Assembly (NCBI RefSeq): GCF_030444335.1
Contig: NZ_CP128595.1
Span: 2,494,501-2,558,500, forward strand
Reading direction: 5' to 3'
Source of the DNA: Polaribacter huanghezhanensis
Lineage (GTDB): Bacteria > Bacteroidota > Bacteroidia > Flavobacteriales > Flavobacteriaceae
Length of the DNA stretch: 64,000 bases
A model generated the notes under the pieces. It was not told the origin of the DNA and did not search any database. It saw nothing but the letters and a program-made list of their open reading frames with translations. The first letter of the stretch is position 1. Each line of letters opens with the position of its first letter. Shown here in pieces: positions 42,405 through 50,938 of the stretch. A program made the translations under genes and the position numbers.

Positions 42405-45260
42405 TTATTTACTCAAATACATTTTACGTCTTGCGTATAAATCGTAAAAATCATCGTCTTTTAAACTATCAATAAATAAGATGCTTTCTCCAGTTGATTT
42501 CATTTCTGGACCTAAATTCTTATTTACATTCGGAAATTTATTAAAAGAAAAAACCGGTTGCTTAATTGCATATCCGTCTAACTGCGGATTGAAATTAAAA
42601 TCAGTAACTTTATTCACTCCCAACATTACTTTTGTTGCATAATTTACATACGGTTCTTTGTATGCTTTTGCAATAAACGGAACCGTTCTAGACGCTCTTG
42701 GATTTGCTTCAATAATATACACAACATCATCTTTTATAGCAAACTGAACGTTGATCAAACCAACTGTTTTTAATTCCCTAGCAATGGTATGTGTATGATC
42801 TTTAATTTGTTGTAAAACCAAGTCTCCAATATTAAAAACCGGTAAAGTTGCATTAGAATCTCCAGAATGCACTCCACAAGGCTCAATGTGTTCCATGATT
42901 CCGATGATATACACATTTCCGTCTGCATCACAAATGGCATCTGCTTCTGCTTCAATTGCGCCGTCTAAATAATGATCTAACAACAATTTGTTTCCTGGCA
43001 TTCCTCTTAACAAATCAACTACATGTTCTATCAATTCTTCTTTGTTGATGACAATTTTCATTCCTTGTCCGCCCAACACATACGAAGGTCTTACCAAAAT
43101 CGGAAAATCTAATTGTTCTGCCAAAGCCAAGGCTTGATCTGCTGTTTCTGCAATTCCAAATTCTGGATACGGAATATTGTTTCTCTTCAATAATTCTGAA
43201 AAACTCCCTCTATCTTCTGCTAAATCTAAGGCTTCAAAAGAAGTTCCTATGATTTTAATTCCATATTTCGTTAACTTTTCTGCTAACTTTAAAGCTGTTT
43301 GCCCTCCAAGTTGCACAATAACTCCTTCGGGTTTTTCGTGTCTAATGATGTCATAAATATGTTCCCAAAAAACAGGTTCGAAATACAATTTATCTGCCGT
43401 ATCAAAATCTGTAGAAACTGTTTCAGGATTACAGTTAATCATAATAGTTTCGTAACCACATTCTGCGGCTGCTAAAACACCATGAACACAACAATAATCA
43501 AACTCAATTCCTTGTCCGATTCTATTGGGTCCAGAACCCAAAACGATAATTTTCTTCTTATCGGTAACAATACTTTCATTTGCAACTACTATTTTTCCGT
43601 CCGCAGTTTCAATATCATTTTCAAAAGTTGAATAATAATAAGGTGTTTGTGCTTTAAATTCTGCCGCACAAGTATCAACCAATTTATAAACTCGTTGTAC
43701 TTTTAATTCTTCTCTTTTGCTATAAACTTGACTTTCTAAACATTTAAGCATGTGCGCAATTTGTCGATCGCCATATCCTTTTTGTTTTGCTTCTAGCAAT
43801 AAATCACGTTGAATGGTATCAATTGTAAACGTTGAAATTTCTTTTTCTAACAGATACAACTCTTCATATTGCTTTAAATACCACATATCAATTTTTGTGA
43901 TATCATAAATCTGACTTAACGGAATTCCCATTGCAATGGCGTCGTAAATTGCAAAAACTCTGTCCCAACTTGCATTGGTTAATTTATCTATAATTTGATT
44001 GTAATCTCTATATCCTTTTCCGTCTGCGCCTAAACCGTTGCGTTTAATTTCTAAGGATTGAGTTGCTTTGTGCAATGCTTCTTGAAACGAACGTCCAATT
44101 CCCATTACTTCTCCAACAGATTTCATTTGTAAACCTAAAGTTCTATCAGAACCTTCAAATTTATCAAAGTTCCAACGTGGAATTTTTACAATTACATAAT
44201 CTAATGTTGGCTCAAATAAAGCAGACGTAGATTTTGTTATTTGATTGTCTAATTCATCCAACGTATAACCAATCGCTAATTTTGTAGCAATCTTTGCAAT
44301 CGGATATCCAGTTGCTTTACTCGCTAAAGCGGATGAACGAGAAACACGTGGATTAATTTCAATGGCAATAATATCTTCTTTTTCGTCAGGAGAAACTGCA
44401 AACTGCACATTACACCCACCTTCAAAATCACCAATAGAACGCATCATTTTAATAGACATGTCGCGCATTTTCTGAAATGTTCTGTCAGAAAGTGTCATTG
44501 CTGGCGCAACGGTAATTGAATCTCCAGTATGAATTCCCATCGGATCCATATTTTCGATAGAACAAATAATGACTACGTTGTCATTTCTATCGCGTAACAA
44601 TTCCAATTCGTATTCTTTCCAACCCATCATGGCTTTGTCAATCATCACTTCATGAATTGGTGATGCTTCTAAACCTCTACTTAATAATTCATCAAAATCT
44701 TTTGGATCGTATACTATGGAAGCTCCTGCTCCACCTAATGTATATGACGATCTTATCACTAATGGAAAACCAAACTCTTGTGCAATTTCTTTCCCTTTTA
44801 AAAATGATGTTGCTGTTTCTTGTGGCGCCATTGGCACATCAATCTTTAACATCAATTCTCTAAACAATTCTCTATCTTCTGTAATATTTATTGCATCAAT
44901 ATCAACTCCAATTAGTTGTACACCAAAATCTTTCCAAATTCCTTTATCATCTGCTTCAATACATAAATTCAATGCAGTTTGACCACCCATTGTTGGCAAA
45001 ACAGCATCAATTTGTGGATGCTCTTTTAAAATTTGTATGATTGATTTTGTAGTTAACGGCAACAAATACACATGATCTGCCATTGAAGGATCTGTCATGA
45101 TTGTTGCTGGATTCGAATTAATTAAAATTGTTTCAATTCCGTCTTCTCTTAAAGATCTTAAAGACTGTGAACCAGAATAGTCAAATTCACATGCCTGACC
45201 AATAACAATTGGTCCTGATCCGATAATTAAAATAGATTTTAGGTCTTGTTTTTTTGGCAT
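42405..45260 (-). CDS. carB: Carbamoyl-phosphate synthase large subunit, no allosteric domain
   Basis: A 951-residue CarB. Both ATP-grasp halves are complete: carboxyphosphate half (about 1-400; IIGSGPIVIGQACEFDYSGS, MGGQTALNLCIE) and carbamoylphosphate half (about 550-930; GSGPNRIGQGIEFDYCCVHG, QLGGQTALKLAEKL), joined by the oligomerisation domain. E. coli CarB is 1073 residues; the missing part is the C-terminal MGS-like allosteric domain (UMP, IMP and ornithine binding). The stop is clean and the next gene begins 9 bp away, so the domain is absent rather than frameshifted. carA is not in the window. Confidence 0.96.
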   Translation of the reverse strand: MPKKQDLKSILIIGSGPIVIGQACEFDYSGSQSLRSLREDGIETILINSNPATIMTDPSMADHVYLLPLTTKSIIQILKEHPQIDAVLPTMGGQTALNLCIEADDKGIWKDFGVQLIGVDIDAINITEDRELFRELMLKIDVPMAPQETATSFLKGKEIAQEFGFPLVIRSSYTLGGAGASIVYDPKDFDELLSRGLEASPIHEVMIDKAMMGWKEYELELLRDRNDNVVIICSIENMDPMGIHTGDSITVAPAMTLSDRTFQKMRDMSIKMMRSIGDFEGGCNVQFAVSPDEKEDIIAIEINPRVSRSSALASKATGYPIAKIATKLAIGYTLDELDNQITKSTSALFEPTLDYVIVKIPRWNFDKFEGSDRTLGLQMKSVGEVMGIGRSFQEALHKATQSLEIKRNGLGADGKGYRDYNQIIDKLTNASWDRVFAIYDAIAMGIPLSQIYDITKIDMWYLKQYEELYLLEKEISTFTIDTIQRDLLLEAKQKGYGDRQIAHMLKCLESQVYSKREELKVQRVYKLVDTCAAEFKAQTPYYYSTFENDIETADGKIVVANESIVTDKKKIIVLGSGPNRIGQGIEFDYCCVHGVLAAAECGYETIMINCNPETVSTDFDTADKLYFEPVFWEHIYDIIRHEKPEGVIVQLGGQTALKLAEKLTKYGIKIIGTSFEALDLAEDRGSFSELLKRNNIPYPEFGIAETADQALALAEQLDFPILVRPSYVLGGQGMKIVINKEELIEHVVDLLRGMPGNKLLLDHYLDGAIEAEADAICDADGNVYIIGIMEHIEPCGVHSGDSNATLPVFNIGDLVLQQIKDHTHTIARELKTVGLINVQFAIKDDVVYIIEANPRASRTVPFIAKAYKEPYVNYATKVMLGVNKVTDFNFNPQLDGYAIKQPVFSFNKFPNVNKNLGPEMKSTGESILFIDSLKDDDFYDLYARRKMYLSK

Positions 45261-45308
45261 TTTAGTGTGTATTGTAATGTATTGGTAAAAGTAAAAATTG
45301 ATTGGGTA

Positions 45309-45340
45309 TAAAAAAAGGTGTTACTAAAAATAGTAACACC
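45309..45340 (-). terminator. Terminator of rpmH
   Basis: Arms GGTGTTACTA (45317-45326) and TAGTAACACC (45331-45340) with a 4-nt loop; the A run at 45309-45316 is the U tract on the minus strand. Confidence 0.85.
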
Positions 45341-45364
45341 TTAATTATTAACAATTGTTAATCA

Positions 45365-45526
45365 TTATTTCTTATGTCTTGTTTCTGTAGAAACAGATAA
45401 TTTCTTTCTTCCTTTTGCTCTTCTTCTAGCTAAAACCTTACGACCATTAGCAGAAGCCATTCTATCTCTGAAACCGTGTTTGTTTCTTCTCTTTCTATTT
45501 GATGGTTGGTACGTTCTTTTCGGCAT
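45365..45526 (-). CDS. rpmH: 50S ribosomal protein L34
   Basis: A 53-residue product starting [20 protein letters not shown] and ending in [19 protein letters not shown], the full L34 pattern. Single gene with a strong promoter and terminator. In most bacteria rpmH sits with rnpA and dnaA at the origin; here, as in other Bacteroidota, it is with pyrG and yidC nearby. Confidence 0.97.
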   Translation of the reverse strand: MPKRTYQPSNRKRRNKHGFRDRMASANGRKVLARRRAKGRKKLSVSTETRHKK

Positions 45527-45597
45527 TACTTGTATTTTTAAATATCGTCTTTATTCTGTTTTGCTTTTTGTGAATTTTCGTCTGCTAAAAGCGTGTG

Positions 45598-45628
45598 CAA
45601 ATATACAACTACTTTTGTTTTTGACAAA
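45598..45628 (-). promoter_or_regulatory. Promoter of rpmH
   Basis: Minus strand: TTTG (45625-45628), 19-nt spacer, TATATTTG (45598-45605). Full consensus; leader of about 65 nt. Confidence 0.75.
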
Positions 45629-45706
45629 TACAATTTTAAAAAAAAATAAATTATTTTTTAGAAGCCCAATTTTACAAATTTTATTGCACTTTTTATTGCT
45701 TTTTAA

Positions 45707-45737
45707 TTTGTCAAAACTTCTAGAGTTAGTACTTTTG
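45707..45737 (+). promoter_or_regulatory. Promoter of pyrG
   Basis: TTTG (45707-45710), 19-nt spacer, TACTTTTG (45730-45737). Full consensus. The leader is only about 10 nt, so no room for a long attenuator. Confidence 0.75.
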
Positions 45738-45753
45738 TCCAAACCTAATCACC

Positions 45754-47364
45754 ATGAAAAATACCAAATACGTTTTTGTAACTGGAGGCGTAACATCATC
45801 ACTAGGAAAAGGAATTATTGCTGCTTCTTTAGCGAAACTCTTACAAGAAAGAGGTTATTCTGTAACTATTCAAAAATTAGATCCTTACATTAATATAGAC
45901 CCAGGAACCTTAAATCCGTACGAACATGGTGAATGTTATGTTACAGATGATGGCGCAGAAACCGATTTAGATTTAGGGCATTATGAGCGTTTTTTAAACA
46001 TCCCAACTTCTCAAGCAAACAACGTTACAACGGGTAAAATTTATCAATCTGTAATAAATAAAGAACGAAAAGGTGAGTTTTTAGGTAAAACGGTTCAGGT
46101 AATTCCGCATATTACCGATGAAATTAAACACAGAATTCAGATTTTAGGCGAAACGGGCGATTATGATATCGTCATTACAGAAATTGGTGGAACGGTTGGT
46201 GATATTGAATCGTTGCCTTATGTAGAATCTGTTCGTCAAATGTTGTGGGAAAAAGGAAGAGAAAATGTGATTGTGATTCATTTAACATTGGTTCCTTATT
46301 TGGCTGCTGCCGGTGAATTAAAAACAAAACCTACACAACACTCTGTAAAAATGTTGATGCAAAGTGGAGTAAGTCCAGACATATTAGTATGTAGAACAGA
46401 GCATGAAATCTCTGACGACATCAAACGGAAACTAGCCTTATTTTGCAATGTAAAACAAGAAGACGTAATACAATCTATTGATGCAGAAACCATTTACGAC
46501 GTTCCCAATTTAATGTTTGAAGAAGGTTTGGATCAAGTTGTATTAAGCAAACTAAAATTATCTTCAGAAAAACAACCACAATTACTTGAGTGGAATAATT
46601 TTATCAGAAAACATAAAAACCCAACTTCTACCGTAGAAATTGGTTTGATTGGTAAATACATAGAATTGCACGATTCTTACAAATCAATTACAGAAGCATT
46701 TATCCACGCAGGATCTACAAACGAAACAAAAGTAAAAGTGCGTTGGATTCATTCTGAGAGTTTAACTCCAAAAAATGTAGAGAAAAAACTAGAAGGTTTA
46801 AACGGAATTTTAGTGGCGCCTGGTTTTGGTGATCGTGGAATTGAAGGAAAAATTAAAGCGGTAAAATATGCAAGAGAACAAAACATTCCGTTTTTCGGAA
46901 TTTGTTTAGGAATGCAAATGGCAGTAATCGAATTTTCTAGAAACATCTTACATTTAGAAAATGCAAGTTCTACAGAAATGAACAAAAGCACAAAACATCC
47001 TGTGATTAACTTAATGGAAAGTCAAAAAAACGTAACAGAAAAAGGTGGAACCATGCGTTTGGGTGCTTGGGATTGTGAACTTAAAAAAGACTCTAAAGTT
47101 TTTGACGCGTACAAATCAGAATTGATTAGCGAACGTCACAGACATCGGTACGAATTTAATAATAAGTATTTAAAAAAGATTGAAGCTGCCGGAATGAAAG
47201 CAACTGGAATCAACCCAAAAACTGGATTGGTAGAAATTATTGAAATCCCAAATCATCCGTGGTTTGTTGGTGTACAATATCATCCAGAATATAAAAGTAC
47301 CGTGTTAAATCCACATCCTTTATTTGTGAGTTTTGTAAAAGCAGCTTTACAGCATTCGAAATAA
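45754..47364 (+). CDS. pyrG: CTP synthase
   Basis: A 536-residue enzyme that aminates UTP to CTP. Synthetase domain: YVFVTGGVTSSLGKGIIAAS (P-loop), KLDPYINIDPGTLNPYEHGE; glutaminase domain: VAPGFGDRGIEGKIKAVKYA, FFGICLGMQMAVIEF with the nucleophile Cys, and the HPEYKSTVLNPHP His/Glu pair near the C-terminus. Pairs with carB as a pyrimidine gene but is transcribed from its own promoter. Confidence 0.97.
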   Translation: MKNTKYVFVTGGVTSSLGKGIIAASLAKLLQERGYSVTIQKLDPYINIDPGTLNPYEHGECYVTDDGAETDLDLGHYERFLNIPTSQANNVTTGKIYQSVINKERKGEFLGKTVQVIPHITDEIKHRIQILGETGDYDIVITEIGGTVGDIESLPYVESVRQMLWEKGRENVIVIHLTLVPYLAAAGELKTKPTQHSVKMLMQSGVSPDILVCRTEHEISDDIKRKLALFCNVKQEDVIQSIDAETIYDVPNLMFEEGLDQVVLSKLKLSSEKQPQLLEWNNFIRKHKNPTSTVEIGLIGKYIELHDSYKSITEAFIHAGSTNETKVKVRWIHSESLTPKNVEKKLEGLNGILVAPGFGDRGIEGKIKAVKYAREQNIPFFGICLGMQMAVIEFSRNILHLENASSTEMNKSTKHPVINLMESQKNVTEKGGTMRLGAWDCELKKDSKVFDAYKSELISERHRHRYEFNNKYLKKIEAAGMKATGINPKTGLVEIIEIPNHPWFVGVQYHPEYKSTVLNPHPLFVSFVKAALQHSK

Positions 47365-47375
47365 ATTATCAATTA

Positions 47376-47512
47376 TGTCTGTTCGAGCTGTCATATCGAG
47401 CGGAGTCGAGATGCGAGAACTCTTTTATAGTTTAAAGACCTCTCGACAAACGGAGTTTGCTACTTTCAATCAAAATATATTTTGATTTCAGTAATGCTCG
47501 AGGTGACACTGA
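47376..47512. repeat. Compound dispersed repeat between pyrG and yidC
   Basis: Contains TATCGAGCGGAGTCGAGA (47394-47411), an 18-bp perfect palindrome ATCAAAATATATTTTGAT (47469-47486) and a closing CTCGAGGTGACAC. The outer GTCATATCGAG and CTCGAGGTGAC segments are roughly inverted, as in a MITE-like element. The rest of 47513-47614 shows nothing more. Confidence 0.6.
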
Positions 47513-47614
47513 AGAATCAAAAATACGTTTAGTTCAAAAATGGAATAGCATTTGAACTATCATCAGTATCAAAAATAATAACAGCAAAACCTACTAAAAA
47601 CAATACAGTTTTGC

Positions 47615-47622
47615 TACATTTG
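47615..47622 (+). promoter_or_regulatory. -7 element of yidC
   Basis: TACATTTG, a full TAnnTTTG match, 58 bp before the yidC ATG; no clear -33 box. Confidence 0.45.
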
Positions 47623-47680
47623 TCGCGCTTATCTTCAAATTCTGAAGACAAAATGACAAGTTGACACTTAAGAACAATCA

Positions 47681-49570
47681 ATGGAACAGAAAAAATTTGA
47701 CGCAAATTCGTTTATCGGATTATTATTATTAGGAGCAATTATGCTTTGGTTTATGTACTCTAGCCAACAAGAAGTTATTCCTACCGACGACACCACAGAA
47801 ACTAGTGTAGATTCTACAAAAACTACAACTTCACCAACTCTTACAAACAATACCACGCCACTTGTTGCCAGCGATTCTTTAAAAAATGCTGCATTACAAA
47901 ATCAATTGGGTGCCTTTTCTTACGGAGCACAAACTGCTACAGAAGGAACAACCGTTTTAGAAAACAAACTTTTAAAATTAACCATTGATAATAAAGGTGG
48001 ACAAATAATTGAAGCACTTGTAAAGACCTATAAAAGATACGATTCTTTGCCGTTGTATTTGATAAAAGACAACAATGCGTCTTTCAATATCAATTTTGGA
48101 ACTACAGACAACCGTATTTTAAACACCAAAGATTTGTTGTTTATTCCAACAATTTCTAAAAACGGAAAGAACCAAGTGCTTTCTATGAAATTGAAAGTTT
48201 CTGAAACACAATATTTAGAGTACAGATACGAAATGAAACCAAACAATTATATGGTAGATTTCGCTGTGCGTTCTCAAGGTTTAGCAACCGTTATCAATTC
48301 TTCGAATACCATTAATTTAGATTGGGATCTAAAAACATATAGAAACGAGAAAAGTATTAAAACTGAGAATATGTATTCTGAGTTAAAATTCTTTACAGAC
48401 GAAGCTGATTATCTTTCTGCTGCAAGTAGTAATGATAATGAAGTGGTTGATAATGTGCAATGGGTTGGGTTTAAACAACACTTTTTTACCTCTATTTTAT
48501 TGTCAGACAAACCGTTTAACAAAACTTCTTTAACTTCTATCAACTTGGTAAAAGACGAAGAAATTGATACCGTTTTCACAAAACATTACCAATTAAACAC
48601 TCCGTTAGCATTAAATAACGGCGAGTTAAATTACAATATGAACTGGTACTACGGACCAGCAGATTATAAATTACTAACAAAGTACAAAGGAAAAAACCTG
48701 GGAGAAATTGTTGATTTAGGTTGGGGAATTTTCGGAGCCATTAACAGAGCTATTTTCATTCCTATCTTTGGATGGCTAAGCGGGTTAATGTCTAACTACG
48801 GATTGATTATTATTTTAATGACCATTGTAGTTCGTATTTTAATGTCGCCTTTGGTATACAAATCGTACGTTTCTAGTGCAAAAATGAAAGTAATTCGTCC
48901 AGAATTAACTGCCATCAACGAACGTTTACCAGGAAAAGAAAATGCAATGAAACGTCAACAAGAAACCATGGCAGTTCAGCGAAAAGCTGGAGTTAGCATG
49001 ATGTCTGGTTGTATACCAGCATTGTTACAAATGCCCATTTTCTTTGCATTATTTAGGTTTTTCCCATCAAATATTGAATTAAGACAAAAAGGATTTTTAT
49101 GGGCATCAGATTTATCATCGTATGATTCTGTTATCGAATTGCCTTTTCACATTCCATTATACGGAAGTCATATTAGTTTATTTCCAATTTTAGCATCGAT
49201 TGCCATTTTCTTTTATATGAAAATGAATCAAAGTCAGCAAGCAAACATGCAAGCGCCAGCGCAAGAAGGAATGCCAGACATGCAAAAGATGATGAAGTAC
49301 ATGATTTACCTCTCTCCTATTATGATGTTGTTTTTCTTTAACAACTACGCAAGTAGTTTAAGTTTGTATTACTTTGTTTCTAACTTACTAACCATTATTA
49401 TTATGTTGGTTATTAAAAACTATGTAATTGATGAAGCAAAGATTCATGCACAAATAGAAGAAAACAAAAAACGTCCTGAAAAGAAAAAAGGAAAGTTTAG
49501 ACAGCGTTTAGACAACGCCATGAAACAAGCGCAAGAACAACAAACACAACAAAAAAAAGGTAAAAAATAG
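47681..49570 (+). CDS. yidC: Membrane protein insertase YidC
   Basis: A 629-residue Gram-negative type YidC/Oxa1 insertase. First membrane helix at about 11-28, a large periplasmic beta-supersandwich domain (about 60-350), then the conserved five-helix core (GLIIILMTIVVRILMSPLVY with the hydrophilic-groove Arg, MSGCIPALLQMPIFFALFRF, and LSPIMMLFFFNNYASSLSLY). The C-tail is Lys/Gln rich (KKGKFRQRLDNAMKQAQEQQ). It works with SecYEG and with the SRP-FtsY route. Ends 42 bp before a terminator. Confidence 0.97.
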   Translation: MEQKKFDANSFIGLLLLGAIMLWFMYSSQQEVIPTDDTTETSVDSTKTTTSPTLTNNTTPLVASDSLKNAALQNQLGAFSYGAQTATEGTTVLENKLLKLTIDNKGGQIIEALVKTYKRYDSLPLYLIKDNNASFNINFGTTDNRILNTKDLLFIPTISKNGKNQVLSMKLKVSETQYLEYRYEMKPNNYMVDFAVRSQGLATVINSSNTINLDWDLKTYRNEKSIKTENMYSELKFFTDEADYLSAASSNDNEVVDNVQWVGFKQHFFTSILLSDKPFNKTSLTSINLVKDEEIDTVFTKHYQLNTPLALNNGELNYNMNWYYGPADYKLLTKYKGKNLGEIVDLGWGIFGAINRAIFIPIFGWLSGLMSNYGLIIILMTIVVRILMSPLVYKSYVSSAKMKVIRPELTAINERLPGKENAMKRQQETMAVQRKAGVSMMSGCIPALLQMPIFFALFRFFPSNIELRQKGFLWASDLSSYDSVIELPFHIPLYGSHISLFPILASIAIFFYMKMNQSQQANMQAPAQEGMPDMQKMMKYMIYLSPIMMLFFFNNYASSLSLYYFVSNLLTIIIMLVIKNYVIDEAKIHAQIEENKKRPEKKKGKFRQRLDNAMKQAQEQQTQQKKGKK

Positions 49571-49583
49571 ACATATTTAGTGT

Positions 49584-49603
49584 CATTCCTGCGTAGGCAG
49601 GAA
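49584..49603. repeat. Palindromic repeat ATTCCTGC-GTAG-GCAGGAAT
   Basis: Arms ATTCCTGC and GCAGGAAT; the context GTCATTCCTGC is a common flavobacterial intergenic repeat. Confidence 0.6.
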
Positions 49604-49612
49604 TCTAATATT

Positions 49613-49646
49613 AAAAAAACCAAAACGTAATCGTTTTGGTTTTTTT
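49613..49646 (+). terminator. Terminator after yidC
   Basis: Arms AAAACCAAAACG and CGTTTTGGTTTT with a 4-nt loop and a T run of eight or more. Confidence 0.9.
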
Positions 49647-49655
49647 TGTTTTTTA

Positions 49656-49751
49656 CTTGTCATTCCGACCGCAGCGGAGGAATCTCAAAAACGGTAGTTT
49701 TATCTCATGAGATTTCTCGTCGCTCATGCTTCGCTCTGTCGAAATGACAAG
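49656..49751. repeat. MITE-like hairpin element (~96 bp)
   Basis: Terminal inverted repeats CTTGTCATT and AATGACAAG, with inner complementary segments (GAATCTC and GAGATTT) and an imperfect stem (CCGACCGCAGCGGAGG against CTCGTCGCTCATGCTTCGCT). No transposase gene. It lies between yidC and the Abi_2 gene. Confidence 0.65.
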
Positions 49752-49868
49752 ACGAATGTCATAAAAAACAAACTTCTTTTTTTGTTGATAAACAGGTAGT
49801 TTTACTTATTGATGGTTTCTCTAAAAATAGCTAACTTGCTAATTGTGAATAATCTGTTCTAAACTAAA

Positions 49869-50741
49869 ATGAGTAAAAAAGCATCAACTATAGAAGAACA
49901 AATAAATCTTCTTAAAAAAAGAGGAATGATTTTCGACTGTGGAGAAGAGAAGGCTAAAGAAATATTATTAGATATAGGCTATTATAGGCTTGGTTTTTAT
50001 TGGTTTCCTTTCGAAATTGATAAAGGTCATAATTTTCAAAAAGACACTCTATTTTCGAATGTAATTAGCCTTTACTATTTGGATGTAGATTTAAGAAATA
50101 TTTTATTAAAGTATTTAAAGCGTATAGAAGTTAATTTTAGGACTAAAATTATTTATTACATATCTAATAAGCATAATGATGACCCTATTTGGTATTCTAA
50201 TCCTAAAATAATGGCTTCTTGGTTTATAAAAAGCTTAGACACAAAACTATATACAAATAAATTTAAAGAAGATAATAAACAAATAAAACTTCATCATGTT
50301 AAATATAGAAATGACATATATGCACCTACTTGGAAAACTTTTGAGTTTTTAACATTTGGAGCAATTGTAACAATTTTTAATGCACTAAAAGATGAGGAAG
50401 TTAAAAAAAATATTTCAAAGCTTTATGGATTAAACAACCTTAATACGTTCAAAAATTTTATTCACACAATAAAATTTACTAGAAATATATGTGCTCACGC
50501 TGGAGTTTTATTTGATTTAAATTTTCCTCAAGGTATCTACAAAATTCCTAGAATAAGATTTAACAACAACAATAATCAATCTCTAGATGCTGGAATAAAA
50601 ACAATCTCATATATCTTAAAAAATATCTCTGAAGAACGTAATGATGATATGAATAATGAAATAAATATATTATTTAAAGAATATGAAAACAATGAAATTA
50701 TTAAACTAATAATTACAGATAAAATTGGTTATAATATGTAA
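49869..50741 (+). CDS. Abi_2 (AbiD/AbiF-like) HEPN protein
   Basis: A 290-residue protein of the Abi_2 family (abortive infection AbiD/AbiF): EEQINLLKKRGMIFDCGEEK, then IGYYRLGFYWFPFEI (36-50), SLYYLDVDLRNILLKYLKRI (68-85) and the RNase motif R205-N-I-C-A-H210 of HEPN nucleases (R-x4-H), followed by AGVLFDLNFPQGIYKIP. Members are linked to phage defence and to RNA-neutralised toxins. It is clearly more AT-rich than its neighbours and stands alone, which suggests acquisition. A weak TTG-N20-TAACTTG promoter lies at 49809-49838. A candidate small RNA follows at 50761. Confidence 0.88.
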   Translation: MSKKASTIEEQINLLKKRGMIFDCGEEKAKEILLDIGYYRLGFYWFPFEIDKGHNFQKDTLFSNVISLYYLDVDLRNILLKYLKRIEVNFRTKIIYYISNKHNDDPIWYSNPKIMASWFIKSLDTKLYTNKFKEDNKQIKLHHVKYRNDIYAPTWKTFEFLTFGAIVTIFNALKDEEVKKNISKLYGLNNLNTFKNFIHTIKFTRNICAHAGVLFDLNFPQGIYKIPRIRFNNNNNQSLDAGIKTISYILKNISEERNDDMNNEINILFKEYENNEIIKLIITDKIGYNM

Positions 50742-50755
50742 ATGTTGTATATTTG
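50725..50755 (+). promoter_or_regulatory. Promoter of the candidate small RNA
   Basis: TTG (50725-50727), 20-nt spacer, TATATTTG (50748-50755), one of the best promoter matches in the window, and it overlaps the last codons of the Abi_2 gene. There is no open reading frame downstream of it on this strand. Confidence 0.7.
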
Positions 50756-50760
50756 CACTA

Positions 50761-50844
50761 TAAAGTGCCTAGCTATTCATTACGCTTTAGTGTTGCACTA
50801 TAAAAAATTATACAGAACCTAGACATTATGCTCTAGGTTTTTTT
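50761..50844 (+). ncRNA. Candidate small RNA downstream of the Abi_2 gene
   Basis: About 84 nt between the promoter (50725-50755) and a terminator. Predicted by eye: hairpin 1 UAAAGUG (50761-50767) with CGCUUUA (50783-50789), loop of 15 nt; hairpin 2 UAUAA/UUAUA (50799-50812); terminator hairpin AACCTAGA/TCTAGGTT (50816-50839) with a run of seven T. The loop of hairpin 1 (CCUAG) can also pair with CUAGG of the terminator arm. No reading frame of any size lies here. Structured RNAs next to Abi_2 genes (the abiF motif) are known; whether this one belongs to that class was not tested. Confidence 0.6.
50816..50844 (+). terminator. Terminator of the candidate small RNA
   Basis: Arms AACCTAGA and TCTAGGTT, 8-nt loop, seven T. 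It lies well past the Abi_2 stop (50741) and also downstream of a separate promoter. Confidence 0.8.
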
Positions 50845-50938
50845 ATTTAATACTAAAGTATACTTATATATTTAGAAAAAATAAATTTGGTAATTTATTG
50901 CTAATCTAATGCTTACGAAAATAATTACTATTATTTTT

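Noticed and set aside
45480..45893. An open frame across the rpmH start, the pyrG promoter and the pyrG start
   Set aside because: It overlaps rpmH, both promoters and pyrG in another frame and is rich in Leu/Phe runs typical of chance frames in AT-rich DNA.
49869..50741. A larger phage-defence island around the Abi_2 gene
   Set aside because: The neighbours are yidC and a sugar permease; no restriction, CRISPR, integrase or toxin genes are near, so only the single gene and its candidate RNA are claimed.
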